Source: Streptococcus sp. X13SY08 (GTDB lineage Bacteria; Bacillota; Bacilli; Lactobacillales; Streptococcaceae). From it: a stretch of 64,000 nt of DNA. This document shows positions 57,207 to 64,000 of this stretch, piece after piece. The position numbers were made by a program, and so were the translations under genes. Location: NCBI RefSeq assembly GCF_001182825.2, contig NZ_LFYO02000001.1, positions 38,990 to 102,989 on the forward strand, read 5' to 3'. The notes under the pieces were generated by a model. The model was not told where the DNA came from. It did no database searches and saw only the letters and a program-made list of their open reading frames with translations. How positions within the stretch are numbered: position 1 is the first letter of the stretch; the number at the start of each line of letters is the position of its first letter.

Positions 57207-57299
57207 TAAAGTTGTGAACTGGGTTTTCACTCAGTTGCACATCATTGTTTTCCAAGGATGTCTCATTGAGACAAGATCAATATAAAAGAGGTGAAAATT
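57207..57299 (+). repeat. Hairpin spacer between rplF and rplR
   Basis: AACTGGG/CTCAGTT (57218-57237) and TGTCTC/GAGACA (57259-57273) form two stem-loops in a 93-bp gap. No T-run follows. Function unknown. Confidence 0.4.
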
Positions 57300-57656
57300 G
57301 TGATTTCAAAACCAGATAAAAACAAAGTCCGCCAAAAACGCCACCGTCGCGTTCGCGGTAAAATCTCTGGAACTGCTGCTCGCCCACGTTTGAACATTTT
57401 CCGTTCTAATACAGGCATCTACGCTCAAGTGATTGATGACGTAGCGGGTGTAACGCTCGCAAGCGCTTCTACTCTTGATAAAGAAGTTTCAAAAGGAACT
57501 AAGACAGAACAAGCCGTTGTTGTAGGTAAACTCGTTGCTGAACGCGCAGTAGCTAAAGGTATTTCTGAAGTGGTCTTCGACCGCGGTGGATATCTCTATC
57601 ACGGACGTGTGAAAGCTTTGGCTGACGGAGCTCGTGAAAACGGATTGAAATTCTAA
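57300..57656 (+). CDS. rplR: 50S ribosomal protein uL18
   Basis: uL18 binds 5S rRNA with uL5. I choose the GTG at 57300 ([20 protein letters not shown] follows; 118 residues), because AAAGAGGTGAAAATT precedes it and the family starts with M(I)SKPDKN; an in-frame GTG at 57291 is inside that ribosome-binding site. The signatures [19 protein letters not shown] and [20 protein letters not shown] are intact. Confidence 0.95.
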   Translation: MISKPDKNKVRQKRHRRVRGKISGTAARPRLNIFRSNTGIYAQVIDDVAGVTLASASTLDKEVSKGTKTEQAVVVGKLVAERAVAKGISEVVFDRGGYLYHGRVKALADGARENGLKF

Positions 57657-57673
57657 TAGGGGGACACTAAGAA

Positions 57674-58168
57674 ATGGCATTTAAAGATAACGCAGTTGAA
57701 ATTGAAGAACGCGTAGTAGCCATCAACCGTGTAACAAAAGTTGTTAAAGGTGGACGTCGTCTTCGCTTTGCAGCTCTTGTGGTTGTTGGTGACCGTAACG
57801 GACGCGTAGGTTTCGGTACTGGTAAAGCTCAAGAAGTACCAGAAGCTATTCGTAAAGCAGTTGAAGCTGCTAAGAAAAACATGATCGAAGTACCAATGGT
57901 TGGTACAACAATTCCTCACGAAGTTCGTTCAGAATTTGGTGGAGCAAAAATATTGTTGAAACCAGCTGTAGAGGGTGCTGGGGTTGCTGCTGGTGGTGCA
58001 ACACGTGCCGTAATTGAATTGGCAGGTATTGCAGATGTTACATCTAAATCACTTGGCTCAAACACTCCAATCAACATCGTTCGTGCAACAGTTGAAGGCT
58101 TGAAACAATTGAAACGTGCTGAAGAAGTTGCTGCACTCCGTGGCATCTCAGTTTCAGATTTGGCATAA
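57674..58168 (+). CDS. rpsE: 30S ribosomal protein uS5
   Basis: uS5 affects decoding fidelity and is the site of spectinomycin-resistance changes. The 164-residue protein has the N-terminal double-stranded RNA-binding fold ([20 protein letters not shown] and [20 protein letters not shown]) and the C-terminal part with [19 protein letters not shown]. The spectinomycin loop ([13 protein letters not shown]) looks wild type. GGGGGACACTAAGAA precedes the start. Intact. Confidence 0.98.
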   Translation: MAFKDNAVEIEERVVAINRVTKVVKGGRRLRFAALVVVGDRNGRVGFGTGKAQEVPEAIRKAVEAAKKNMIEVPMVGTTIPHEVRSEFGGAKILLKPAVEGAGVAAGGATRAVIELAGIADVTSKSLGSNTPINIVRATVEGLKQLKRAEEVAALRGISVSDLA

Positions 58169-58181
58169 GAAAGGGGAGCTC

Positions 58182-58364
58182 ATGACTCAAATTAAAATTA
58201 CTTTGGCGAAGTCTCCAATCGGCCGTATTCCATCACAACGTAAAACAGTTGTGGCGCTTGGTCTTGGCAAATTGAACAGTTCAGTCGTTAAAGAAGACAA
58301 TCCAGCTATCCGTGGTATGATTACAGCTGTATCACACTTGGTAACTGTAGAAGAAGTAAAATAA
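58182..58364 (+). CDS. rpmD: 50S ribosomal protein uL30
   Basis: uL30 is a small peripheral 50S protein. I choose the ATG at 58182 ([20 protein letters not shown], 60 residues), 13 bp after rpsE and behind AAGGGGAGCTC. The core [20 protein letters not shown] and end [16 protein letters not shown] are typical. A 124-bp spacer with two small hairpins (GTCGCTAT/ATAGCGAC at 58374-58393; GAAAAA/TTTTTC at 58414-58430) separates it from rplO. Intact. Confidence 0.97.
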   Translation: MTQIKITLAKSPIGRIPSQRKTVVALGLGKLNSSVVKEDNPAIRGMITAVSHLVTVEEVK

Positions 58365-58488
58365 TCGGATGAGTCGCTATTTTTATAGCGACTTAATCTG
58401 GATATATACAAATCGAAAAAGCGAGTTTTTCAATCTAGACCTTACTTGATTGAAAGGCGCTAGCATTTAAATAAGGAGAAATTAAATA

Positions 58489-58929
58489 ATGAAACTTCAT
58501 GAATTACAACCTGCAGAAGATTCACGTAAAGTTCGCAACCGCGTAGGTCGTGGTACATCATCTGGTAACGGTAAAACTTCAGGCCGTGGTCAAAAAGGTC
58601 AAAAAGCTCGTAGCGGTGGCGGCGTACGTCCAGGTTTCGAGGGTGGACAAACTCCATTGTTCCGTCGTCTTCCAAAACGTGGATTTACAAACATCAACGC
58701 AAAAGAGTATGCTATTGTTAACCTTGATCAATTGAACGCTTTTGAAGATGGTGCTGAAGTAACACCAGTTGTATTGATTGAAGCTGGTATCGTTAAAGCT
58801 GAAAAATCAGGAATTAAAATTCTTGGTAACGGCGAATTGACGAAGAATTTAACAGTGAAAGCTGCTAAATTCTCTAAATCAGCTGAAGAAGCGATCACTT
58901 CTAAAGGTGGTTCAGTAGAAGTCATCTAA
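58489..58929 (+). CDS. rplO: 50S ribosomal protein uL15
   Basis: uL15 is a late assembly protein that threads into 23S rRNA by its glycine- and arginine-rich N terminus ([20 protein letters not shown], residues 19-38, and [20 protein letters not shown]). The 146-residue protein ends in the family domain with [36 protein letters not shown] precedes the start. It is followed after 13 bp by secY, as usual. Intact. Confidence 0.98.
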   Translation: MKLHELQPAEDSRKVRNRVGRGTSSGNGKTSGRGQKGQKARSGGGVRPGFEGGQTPLFRRLPKRGFTNINAKEYAIVNLDQLNAFEDGAEVTPVVLIEAGIVKAEKSGIKILGNGELTKNLTVKAAKFSKSAEEAITSKGGSVEVI

Positions 58930-58942
58930 GAGGTGGCTGCCT

Positions 58943-60253
58943 ATGTTTTTTAAACTATTAAAAGATGCGCTAAAAGTTAAAAATGTTCGCAAGAAAATTT
59001 TGTTTACTATTTTTATTCTTTTTGTTTTCCGCATCGGTACGCATATCACCGTTCCGGGTGTCAATGCCAAAAGCTTGGAAGCGCTTTCCGACGTGCCTTT
59101 CCTAAACCTGTTGAGCTTGGTATCTGGTAATGCGATGCGAAACTTTTCTGTATTTGCGTTAGGGGTTAGCCCATATATCACTGCTTCCATCATTGTACAA
59201 TTGTTGCAAATGGATATCTTACCTAAATTCGTTGAATGGGGTAAGCAAGGTGAAGTGGGACGTCGTAAGTTAAATCAAGCGACGCGCTATATTTCCCTCG
59301 CCCTTGCATTTGTTCAGTCGATCGGGATCACAGCAGGTTTTAACGCCTTGTCCGGTGCCAAGTTGACGAACATGCCTCTCAATTGGCAAACGTATGTTGT
59401 TATCGGAGCGATCTTGACAACAGGTTCTATGATTGTGAGCTGGTTGGGTGAGCAAATTACAGATAAAGGATACGGTAACGGGACATCTATGATTATCTTC
59501 GCAGGGATTATTTCCTCTCTGCCGGATACTATCCGCGATATCTACGAAGATCGTTTCGTTAATATCGATCCTAGCCGTATGGGTGAATCTCTTGTCTTTG
59601 TTGGTTTGTTGATTGTAGCGATCTTAGCGATTGTTTACTTTACAACTTATGTTCAACAAGCAGAATACAAAATTCCAATCCAATATACAAAAAGAGCGCA
59701 AGGTGCACCGTCAAGTTCTTACCTTCCGTTGAAATTGAACCCAGCTGGTGTTATTCCTGTTATCTTTGCAGGTTCTATCACAGCGATTCCAACTTCTATT
59801 GTTCAATTTTTAGCGAATCAACAAAAGAGTGTTTCTTGGTTGACAACTCTCCAAGAGTACTTTGATTACACAACAATTAAAGGTATGACTGTCTATGCAG
59901 TCTTGATTATCCTCTTTACATTCTTCTATACATTTGTTCAAGTGAATCCAGAAAAAACTGCGGAAAGCTTGCAAAAGAGTGGAGCTTACATCCATGGCGT
60001 ACGTCCTGGGAATGGCACAGAAAAATATTTCTCAAAACTCTTAACGCGCTTAGCAACAGTTGGATCACTCTTTCTCGGTTTTGTTGCCTTGATGCCAATC
60101 ATTGCACAAAATTTATTTGGACTTTCATCTAACATTGCTTTCTTGGGTACAAGTTTGATAATCGTTATCATGACAAGTATTGAAGGAATCAAACAGTTAG
60201 AAGGATATCTATTGAAGAGAAAATACGTCGGATTTATGGAAATTACAGGATAG
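58943..60253 (+). CDS. secY: Protein translocase channel SecY
   Basis: SecY is the channel of the Sec translocon, with SecE and SecG, receiving proteins from SecA or the ribosome. The 436-residue protein has ten membrane spans. Family stretches seen are FRIGTHITVPGVNA at the first periplasmic region (plug side), the second-span signature around FALGVSPYITASIIVQLLQMD (part), the GYGNGTSMIIFAGI region near residue 178 and the C-terminal GIKQLEGYLLKRKYVGFM. AAGAGGTGGCTGCCT precedes the start. A terminator-like hairpin follows before adk. Intact. Confidence 0.97.
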   Translation: MFFKLLKDALKVKNVRKKILFTIFILFVFRIGTHITVPGVNAKSLEALSDVPFLNLLSLVSGNAMRNFSVFALGVSPYITASIIVQLLQMDILPKFVEWGKQGEVGRRKLNQATRYISLALAFVQSIGITAGFNALSGAKLTNMPLNWQTYVVIGAILTTGSMIVSWLGEQITDKGYGNGTSMIIFAGIISSLPDTIRDIYEDRFVNIDPSRMGESLVFVGLLIVAILAIVYFTTYVQQAEYKIPIQYTKRAQGAPSSSYLPLKLNPAGVIPVIFAGSITAIPTSIVQFLANQQKSVSWLTTLQEYFDYTTIKGMTVYAVLIILFTFFYTFVQVNPEKTAESLQKSGAYIHGVRPGNGTEKYFSKLLTRLATVGSLFLGFVALMPIIAQNLFGLSSNIAFLGTSLIIVIMTSIEGIKQLEGYLLKRKYVGFMEITG

Positions 60254-60258
60254 AATAT

Positions 60259-60292
60259 AGGTTGACCTTGTCAACCTTCTATTTTTGTTTTT
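60259..60292 (+). terminator. Terminator-like hairpin between secY and adk
   Basis: AGGTTGAC (60259-60266) and GTCAACCT (60270-60277) form a perfect 8-bp stem followed by TCTATTTTTGTTTTTT. It may attenuate expression of adk and the genes downstream. Confidence 0.65.
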
Positions 60293-60385
60293 TGATAAGT
60301 TTTTCATAATGGAAAACTTATTTGAAAATAAAATGACAAAATGTATAGTGAATGAACTATTTGCATCTTTTAAAAGGAGATTGAA

Positions 60386-61027
60386 ATGAATCTTTTGATT
60401 ATGGGCTTGCCAGGTGCCGGTAAAGGAACACAGGCAGCTAAGATTGTTGAAAAATTTAATGTAGCACACATCTCAACTGGGGATGTGTTCCGTGCTGCTA
60501 TGGCCAATCAAACTGAAATGGGCTTGCTTGCAAAAATTTTCATCGACAAAGGCGATTTAGTTCCCGATGAAGTAACGAATGGTATTGTCAAAGAACGTCT
60601 ACAGCAAGAAGACATTAAGGAAAAAGGCTTCTTGTTGGATGGCTATCCACGTACAATTGAGCAAGCGCAAGCTTTGGATGAGAATTTAAAAAATCTAGGC
60701 ATTGAACTACAAGGAGTCATAAATATCGAAATTGATCCTTCTAAGTTGGTGGAACGTCTTAGCGGACGAATTATTCATAAAGAAACTGGAGAAACTTTCC
60801 ATAAAGTGTTTAATCTACCAGCAGAGGGATATAACGAAGATGATTTCTATCAACGTGAAGACGACAAACCTGAATCCGTCAAACGTCGTTTGGAAGTCAA
60901 TATCGCACAAGGTCAACCGATCATTGAGCACTACCGTGCCAAAGGTTTGGTATATGATATCGAAGGTGATCAAGATATTGAACTAGTCTTTGCAGACATT
61001 GATGCGGTTTTATCAAAAATACAATAA
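60386..61027 (+). CDS. adk: Adenylate kinase
   Basis: Adk converts AMP and ATP to two ADP and is essential for nucleotide balance. The 213-residue protein has the P-loop [14 protein letters not shown] (residues 7-20), the AMP-binding region ([12 protein letters not shown] and [15 protein letters not shown]) and a long-form LID (about residues 125-163) that lacks the four zinc cysteines found in Bacillus. AAAGGAGATTGAA precedes the start. It is placed between secY and infA as in most Firmicutes. Intact. Confidence 0.97.
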   Translation: MNLLIMGLPGAGKGTQAAKIVEKFNVAHISTGDVFRAAMANQTEMGLLAKIFIDKGDLVPDEVTNGIVKERLQQEDIKEKGFLLDGYPRTIEQAQALDENLKNLGIELQGVINIEIDPSKLVERLSGRIIHKETGETFHKVFNLPAEGYNEDDFYQREDDKPESVKRRLEVNIAQGQPIIEHYRAKGLVYDIEGDQDIELVFADIDAVLSKIQ

Positions 61028-61147
61028 ATTAAAGGATAGGACTTGCTTTTATTGGACAAAGATGATAAAATAGCCTAGTCTGACTTATAATTGTTACCTC
61101 TGTGTTCAGAGGGCATCAAATCGAAATTTAGAGGGGGAAACTTTTGC

Positions 61148-61366
61148 ATGGCAAAAGAAGATGTGATTGAGATTGAAGGTAAGGTAGTTGATACCATGCC
61201 AAATGCTATGTTTACTGTTGAGTTGGAAAATGGGCACCAAGTTCTTGCAACTGTTTCAGGAAAAATCCGTAAAAATTACATCCGTATTTTGGTCGGGGAT
61301 CGTGTAACAGTCGAGTTGAGTCCGTATGATTTGACACGTGGACGTATCACATACCGCTTTAAATAA
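61148..61366 (+). CDS. infA: Translation initiation factor IF-1
   Basis: IF-1 blocks the A site during initiation and aids IF-2 and IF-3. I choose the ATG at 61148 ([20 protein letters not shown], 72 residues) because GAGGGGGAAACTTTTGC precedes it; an in-frame ATG at 61091 is unsupported. The OB fold ends with [16 protein letters not shown], the family ending. A CCTCTG/CAGAGG hairpin (61097-61112) lies upstream in the 120-bp spacer after adk. Intact. Confidence 0.97.
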
Positions 61367-61389
61367 TCGAAATACTTGGAGGGATTAAA

Positions 61390-61506
61390 ATGAAAGTAAG
61401 ACCATCGGTCAAACCAATTTGCGAATACTGTAAAGTAATTCGTCGTAATGGTCGTGTAATGGTAATTTGCCCAGCAAATCCAAAACACAAACAACGTCAA
61501 GGTTAA
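61390..61506 (+). CDS. rpmJ: 50S ribosomal protein bL36
   Basis: bL36 is the smallest 50S protein, 38 residues here ([19 protein letters not shown] start). It is the zinc-binding form: C11, C14, C27 and H33 are the ligands (ICEYC and [10 protein letters not shown]). It lies between infA and rpsM, behind TTGGAGGGATTAAA. Too short for most gene finders but unambiguous. Intact. Confidence 0.97.
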
Positions 61507-61524
61507 AAATGGAAAGGAGAAAAC

Positions 61525-61890
61525 ATGGCTCGTATTGCTGGAGTTGATATTCCAAACGACAAACGCGTAGTAATTTCATTGACTTACGTATACGGTATTG
61601 GTCTCACAACATCTAAAAAAATTCTTGCAGCAGCAGGCATTTCAGAAGATATTCGTGTAAAAGATTTGACATCTGATCAAGAAGACGCTATCCGTCGTGA
61701 AGTAGATGCAATTAAAGTTGAAGGTGACCTCCGTCGTGAAGTTAACTTGAATATCAAACGTTTGATGGAAATCGGTTCATACCGTGGTATCCGTCACCGT
61801 CGTGGACTTCCTGTCCGTGGACAAAACACTAAAAACAACGCTCGCACTCGTAAAGGTAAAGCTGTTGCGATTGCAGGTAAGAAAAAATAA
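61525..61890 (+). CDS. rpsM: 30S ribosomal protein uS13
   Basis: uS13 lies in the 30S head, contacts P-site tRNA through its tail and forms bridges with the 50S subunit. The 121-residue protein begins [20 protein letters not shown] and has [38 protein letters not shown] and the basic tail [27 protein letters not shown] precedes the start. Intact. Confidence 0.98.
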   Translation: MARIAGVDIPNDKRVVISLTYVYGIGLTTSKKILAAAGISEDIRVKDLTSDQEDAIRREVDAIKVEGDLRREVNLNIKRLMEIGSYRGIRHRRGLPVRGQNTKNNARTRKGKAVAIAGKKK

Positions 61891-61907
61891 AATAGGAGGT
61901 AAATAAA

Positions 61908-62285
61908 TTGGCTAAACCAACACGTAAACGTCGTGTGAAGAAGAATATCGAGTCAGGTATTGCTCACATTCACGCTACATTTAACAACACTATTGTTATG
62001 ATTACTGATGTGCATGGTAACGCTCTTGCTTGGTCATCTGCTGGTGCTCTTGGTTTCAAAGGTTCACGTAAATCTACACCATTCGCAGCCCAAATGGCTT
62101 CAGAAGCTGCTGCTAAATCTGCACAAGAACACGGTCTTAAAACAGTTGAAGTTACAGTCAAAGGTCCTGGTTCAGGTCGTGAGTCTGCTATTCGCGCTCT
62201 TGCTGCCGCTGGTCTTGCAGTAACTGCAATTCGTGATGTGACTCCTGTGCCACACAATGGTGCTCGTCCTCCAAAACGAGTTTGA
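61908..62285 (+). CDS. rpsK: 30S ribosomal protein uS11, 3' end altered at a deletion junction
   Basis: uS11 lies on the 30S platform near the E site. The TTG start (61908) follows [34 protein letters not shown] follows. The body is normal ([23 protein letters not shown] in part, [15 protein letters not shown]). The ending reads ARPPKRV, two residues short of the family PPKRRRV, because near 62278 the gene is joined directly to the coding sequence of rpoA. The intergenic region and the rpoA start are lost. The protein may still be nearly complete. Confidence 0.9.
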   Translation: MAKPTRKRRVKKNIESGIAHIHATFNNTIVMITDVHGNALAWSSAGALGFKGSRKSTPFAAQMASEAAAKSAQEHGLKTVEVTVKGPGSGRESAIRALAAAGLAVTAIRDVTPVPHNGARPPKRV

Positions 62286-63210
62286 AAAACCAACTATAAC
62301 AAAAATTGATGAAAATAAAGATTACGGCAGATTTGTTATCGAGCCACTAGAACGTGGTTATGGAACAACTCTTGGTAACTCACTTCGTCGTGTACTTCTT
62401 GCATCACTTCCAGGTGCTGCAGTGACATCAATTAAAATTGATGGTGTACTCCACGAATTCGACACAGTTCCGGGTGTCCGTGAAGATGTTATGCAAATCA
62501 TCTTGAACATCAAAGGCATTGCTGTAAAATCTTATGTCGAAGACGAAAAGACAATTGAGCTTGATGTAGTAGGACCAGCAGAAGTGACTGCAGGCGATAT
62601 TTTGACTGATAGCGACATTGAAATTGTAAACCCTGATCACTATCTATTTACTATTGGCGAAGGTGCTAGCTTTAAAGCAATCATGACTGTTAATTCAGGA
62701 CGTGGTTATGTACCAGCTGAAGGTAATAAAAAAGATGATGCACCAGTGGGGACACTTGCGGTAGATTCTATCTATACGCCAGTAGTAAAAGTTAATTACC
62801 AAGTTGAACCAGCTCGTGTTGGTAGCAATGATGGTTTTGACAAATTAACGCTTGAAATCATGACAAATGGCACAACTATTCCAGAAGATGCTCTTGGTCT
62901 GTCAGCACGTATTTTGATGGAGCACCTTGGTCTCTTTACAGACTTGACTGAAGTTGCAAAATCAGCGGAAGTGATGAAAGAAACTGAAGTAGCATCCGAC
63001 GATCGGATGTTAGACCGTACAATCGAAGAATTAGACTTGTCTGTTCGTTCGTATAACTGTTTGAAACGTGCAGGAATTAATACTGTATTTGATTTGACAG
63101 AGAAAACTGAACCTGAAATGATGAAAGTACGTAATCTTGGTCGCAAGAGCCTTGAAGAAGTTAAAGTTAAATTGGCTGATCTTGGACTTGGATTGAAAAA
63201 AGATAAATAA
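62278..63210 (+). pseudogene. rpoA: RNA polymerase alpha subunit, start codon and ribosome-binding site missing
   Basis: RpoA dimerises to begin RNA polymerase assembly and contacts activators and UP elements. From [17 protein letters not shown] onward the sequence is complete: N-terminal domain ([20 protein letters not shown]), linker and C-terminal domain with LELSVRS-like [19 protein letters not shown] and [18 protein letters not shown]. The first two codons (M-I in relatives), the ribosome-binding site and the rpsK-rpoA spacer are gone; the frame is open only from an ATG inside rpsK (62257). The loss, around 60 nt by comparison with relatives, resembles the other junction losses, so the real gene is probably intact. 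Otherwise 312 residues. Confidence 0.9.
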
Positions 63211-63224
63211 TATAGGAGGAAACA

Positions 63225-63611
63225 ATGGCATACCGTAAACTAGGACGCACTAGCTCACAACGTAAAGCAATGTTACGCGATTTGACAACTGACCTTTTGA
63301 TCAACGAATCAATCGTTACAACTGAAGTACGTGCTAAAGAAATCCGTAAAACCGTTGAAAAAATGATTACTCTTGGCAAACGTGGCGATTTGCACGCTCG
63401 TCGTCAAGCAGCAGCATTTGTACGTAACGAAATTGCAGCAGAAACCTATGATGAAGCTACTGATAAATACACATCAACTACAGCTCTTCGAAAGTTGTTC
63501 TCTGAAATTGCACCTCGTTATGCAGAACGTAATGGTGGCTACACACGTATTCTTAAAACAGAACCACGTCGTGGTGATGCTGCACCAATGGCAATTATTG
63601 AACTTGTTTAA
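63225..63611 (+). CDS. rplQ: 50S ribosomal protein bL17
   Basis: bL17 binds 23S rRNA on the solvent side near the tunnel exit. The 128-residue protein begins [20 protein letters not shown] and has the family signature around [20 protein letters not shown] (as [19 protein letters not shown]) and the ending [32 protein letters not shown] precedes the start, 14 bp after rpoA. It is the last gene of the operon. Intact. Confidence 0.98.
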   Translation: MAYRKLGRTSSQRKAMLRDLTTDLLINESIVTTEVRAKEIRKTVEKMITLGKRGDLHARRQAAAFVRNEIAAETYDEATDKYTSTTALRKLFSEIAPRYAERNGGYTRILKTEPRRGDAAPMAIIELV

Positions 63612-63624
63612 TCATCAATTTTGT

Positions 63625-63706
63625 TGAGTGTTATGATGATGGAAGAAATATCTTCTTCTTAGTCTAGCTCTGGTCTACCGCTGATTTATTTCGGCGGTAA
63701 CACTCA
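63625..63706 (+). repeat. Long-loop inverted repeat after rplQ
   Basis: TGAGTGTTA (63625-63633) and TAACACTCA (63698-63706) are perfect complements about 64 bp apart. The intervening text has a GAAGAAATATCTTCTTCTT inverted word. Possibly part of the operon's 3' structure. Confidence 0.45.
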
Positions 63707-63723
63707 TCATATTGAAAAAACGT

Positions 63724-63780
63724 AACGCTTGTTTACGAAACCCTTCTAAGGCTAGAAAGGCTTCGTAAGCAGGCGTTTTT
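63724..63780 (+). terminator. Terminator of the S10-spc-alpha operon
   Basis: A 25-nt arm (63724-63748, starting AACGCTTGTTTACGAA) pairs almost completely with 63753-63777 (ending AAGCAGGCGTT), with a four-base loop and T to 63780. It is unusually long for an intrinsic terminator. Confidence 0.8.
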
Positions 63781-64000
63781 GCTTCCTTATCAATTAACAT
63801 AAGATGGATTTAAAAACCATATAGTAAAAGCTCGTAGCATTTTGGAGTACCTCAGAGACAGCTAGAGATTAACCAACGTTTTCTTAATTCACTTATTGCA
63901 ATATGCTTGCAGTTTGAGCACTTTTCATAAATTTTGCTGAGTGCCAAGATGGGCCCGATGCAGTATGAAGGAAACCATTCTATGTTTGGTGGTTACACGA
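63781..64000. other. End of the window, no gene recognised
   Basis: The last 220 bp are AT-rich with no supported frame, RNA gene or clear promoter. The text from about 63940 (GAGTGCCAAGATGGGC) is less AT-rich and could lead into a feature beyond the edge. Confidence 0.4.

Noticed and set aside
49177..63611. Long antisense open frames across the ribosomal genes
   Set aside because: They mirror the codon bias of the real genes, have no ribosome-binding sites and no family match.

Overview
The window is a low-GC Firmicute chromosome segment, almost certainly from a Streptococcus. The ribosomal S10-spc-alpha cluster, the permuted PstS, the malXCDAR/malQ-malP maltodextrin locus, GlcU-like, Veg, YitT, GdpP and a LytTR-DUF3021 pair all have their closest remembered counterparts in streptococci. 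S. suis or a near relative is my best guess from gene content and spacer repeats, but this is an inference.

Layout. 1-5232: the decayed end of phoP and phoR, then the phosphate operon pstS-pstC-pstA-pstB-phoU behind a PhoP-box promoter. 5512-9090: tRNA wobble modification genes mnmA and mnmG around a Nudix hydrolase with a structured leader. 9200-13233: gdpP, rplI, dnaB and veg. 13400-19491: rpsD with its leader, a broken aldo-keto reductase, an acetyltransferase, aspS, a YitT-family protein and nrdI. 19736-34455: an alpha-glucan locus. A minus-strand block (malX, cyclomaltodextrinase, CGTase-like enzyme, malC, malD, malA, malR, pullulanase remnant) diverges from malQ-malP across a region with MalR-type and CcpA-type operators. 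34574-48930: argS/argR, mutS, a LytTR pair, mutL, ruvA, tag, small enzymes, cinA and recA. 49011-63780: the S10-spc-alpha operon from rpsJ to rplQ, including secY, adk, infA and rpoA.

How the genes work together. The secreted CGTase-like enzyme and MalX-MalC-MalD would make and import cyclodextrins and maltodextrins. The cytoplasmic cyclomaltodextrinase, MalQ and MalP would convert them to glucose and glucose-1-phosphate under MalR and carbon catabolite control. mutS, mutL, ruvA, tag, cinA and recA form a DNA repair neighbourhood.

The most striking property is the number of broken genes, many of them essential (dnaB, aspS, rplB, rpsC, the rpsK-rpoA junction). Six lesions each fit a loss of 64 nt when compared with remembered streptococcal orthologues, with no scar or repeat. 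Others are one-base changes in A-runs. A living cell could not carry the essential-gene lesions, so I read most of them as assembly or sequencing artefacts. Nonsense codons in phoU, malQ and the aldo-keto reductase and the multiply degraded phoR are more plausibly genuine. I saw no tRNA or rRNA gene, insertion sequence, prophage or CRISPR array.
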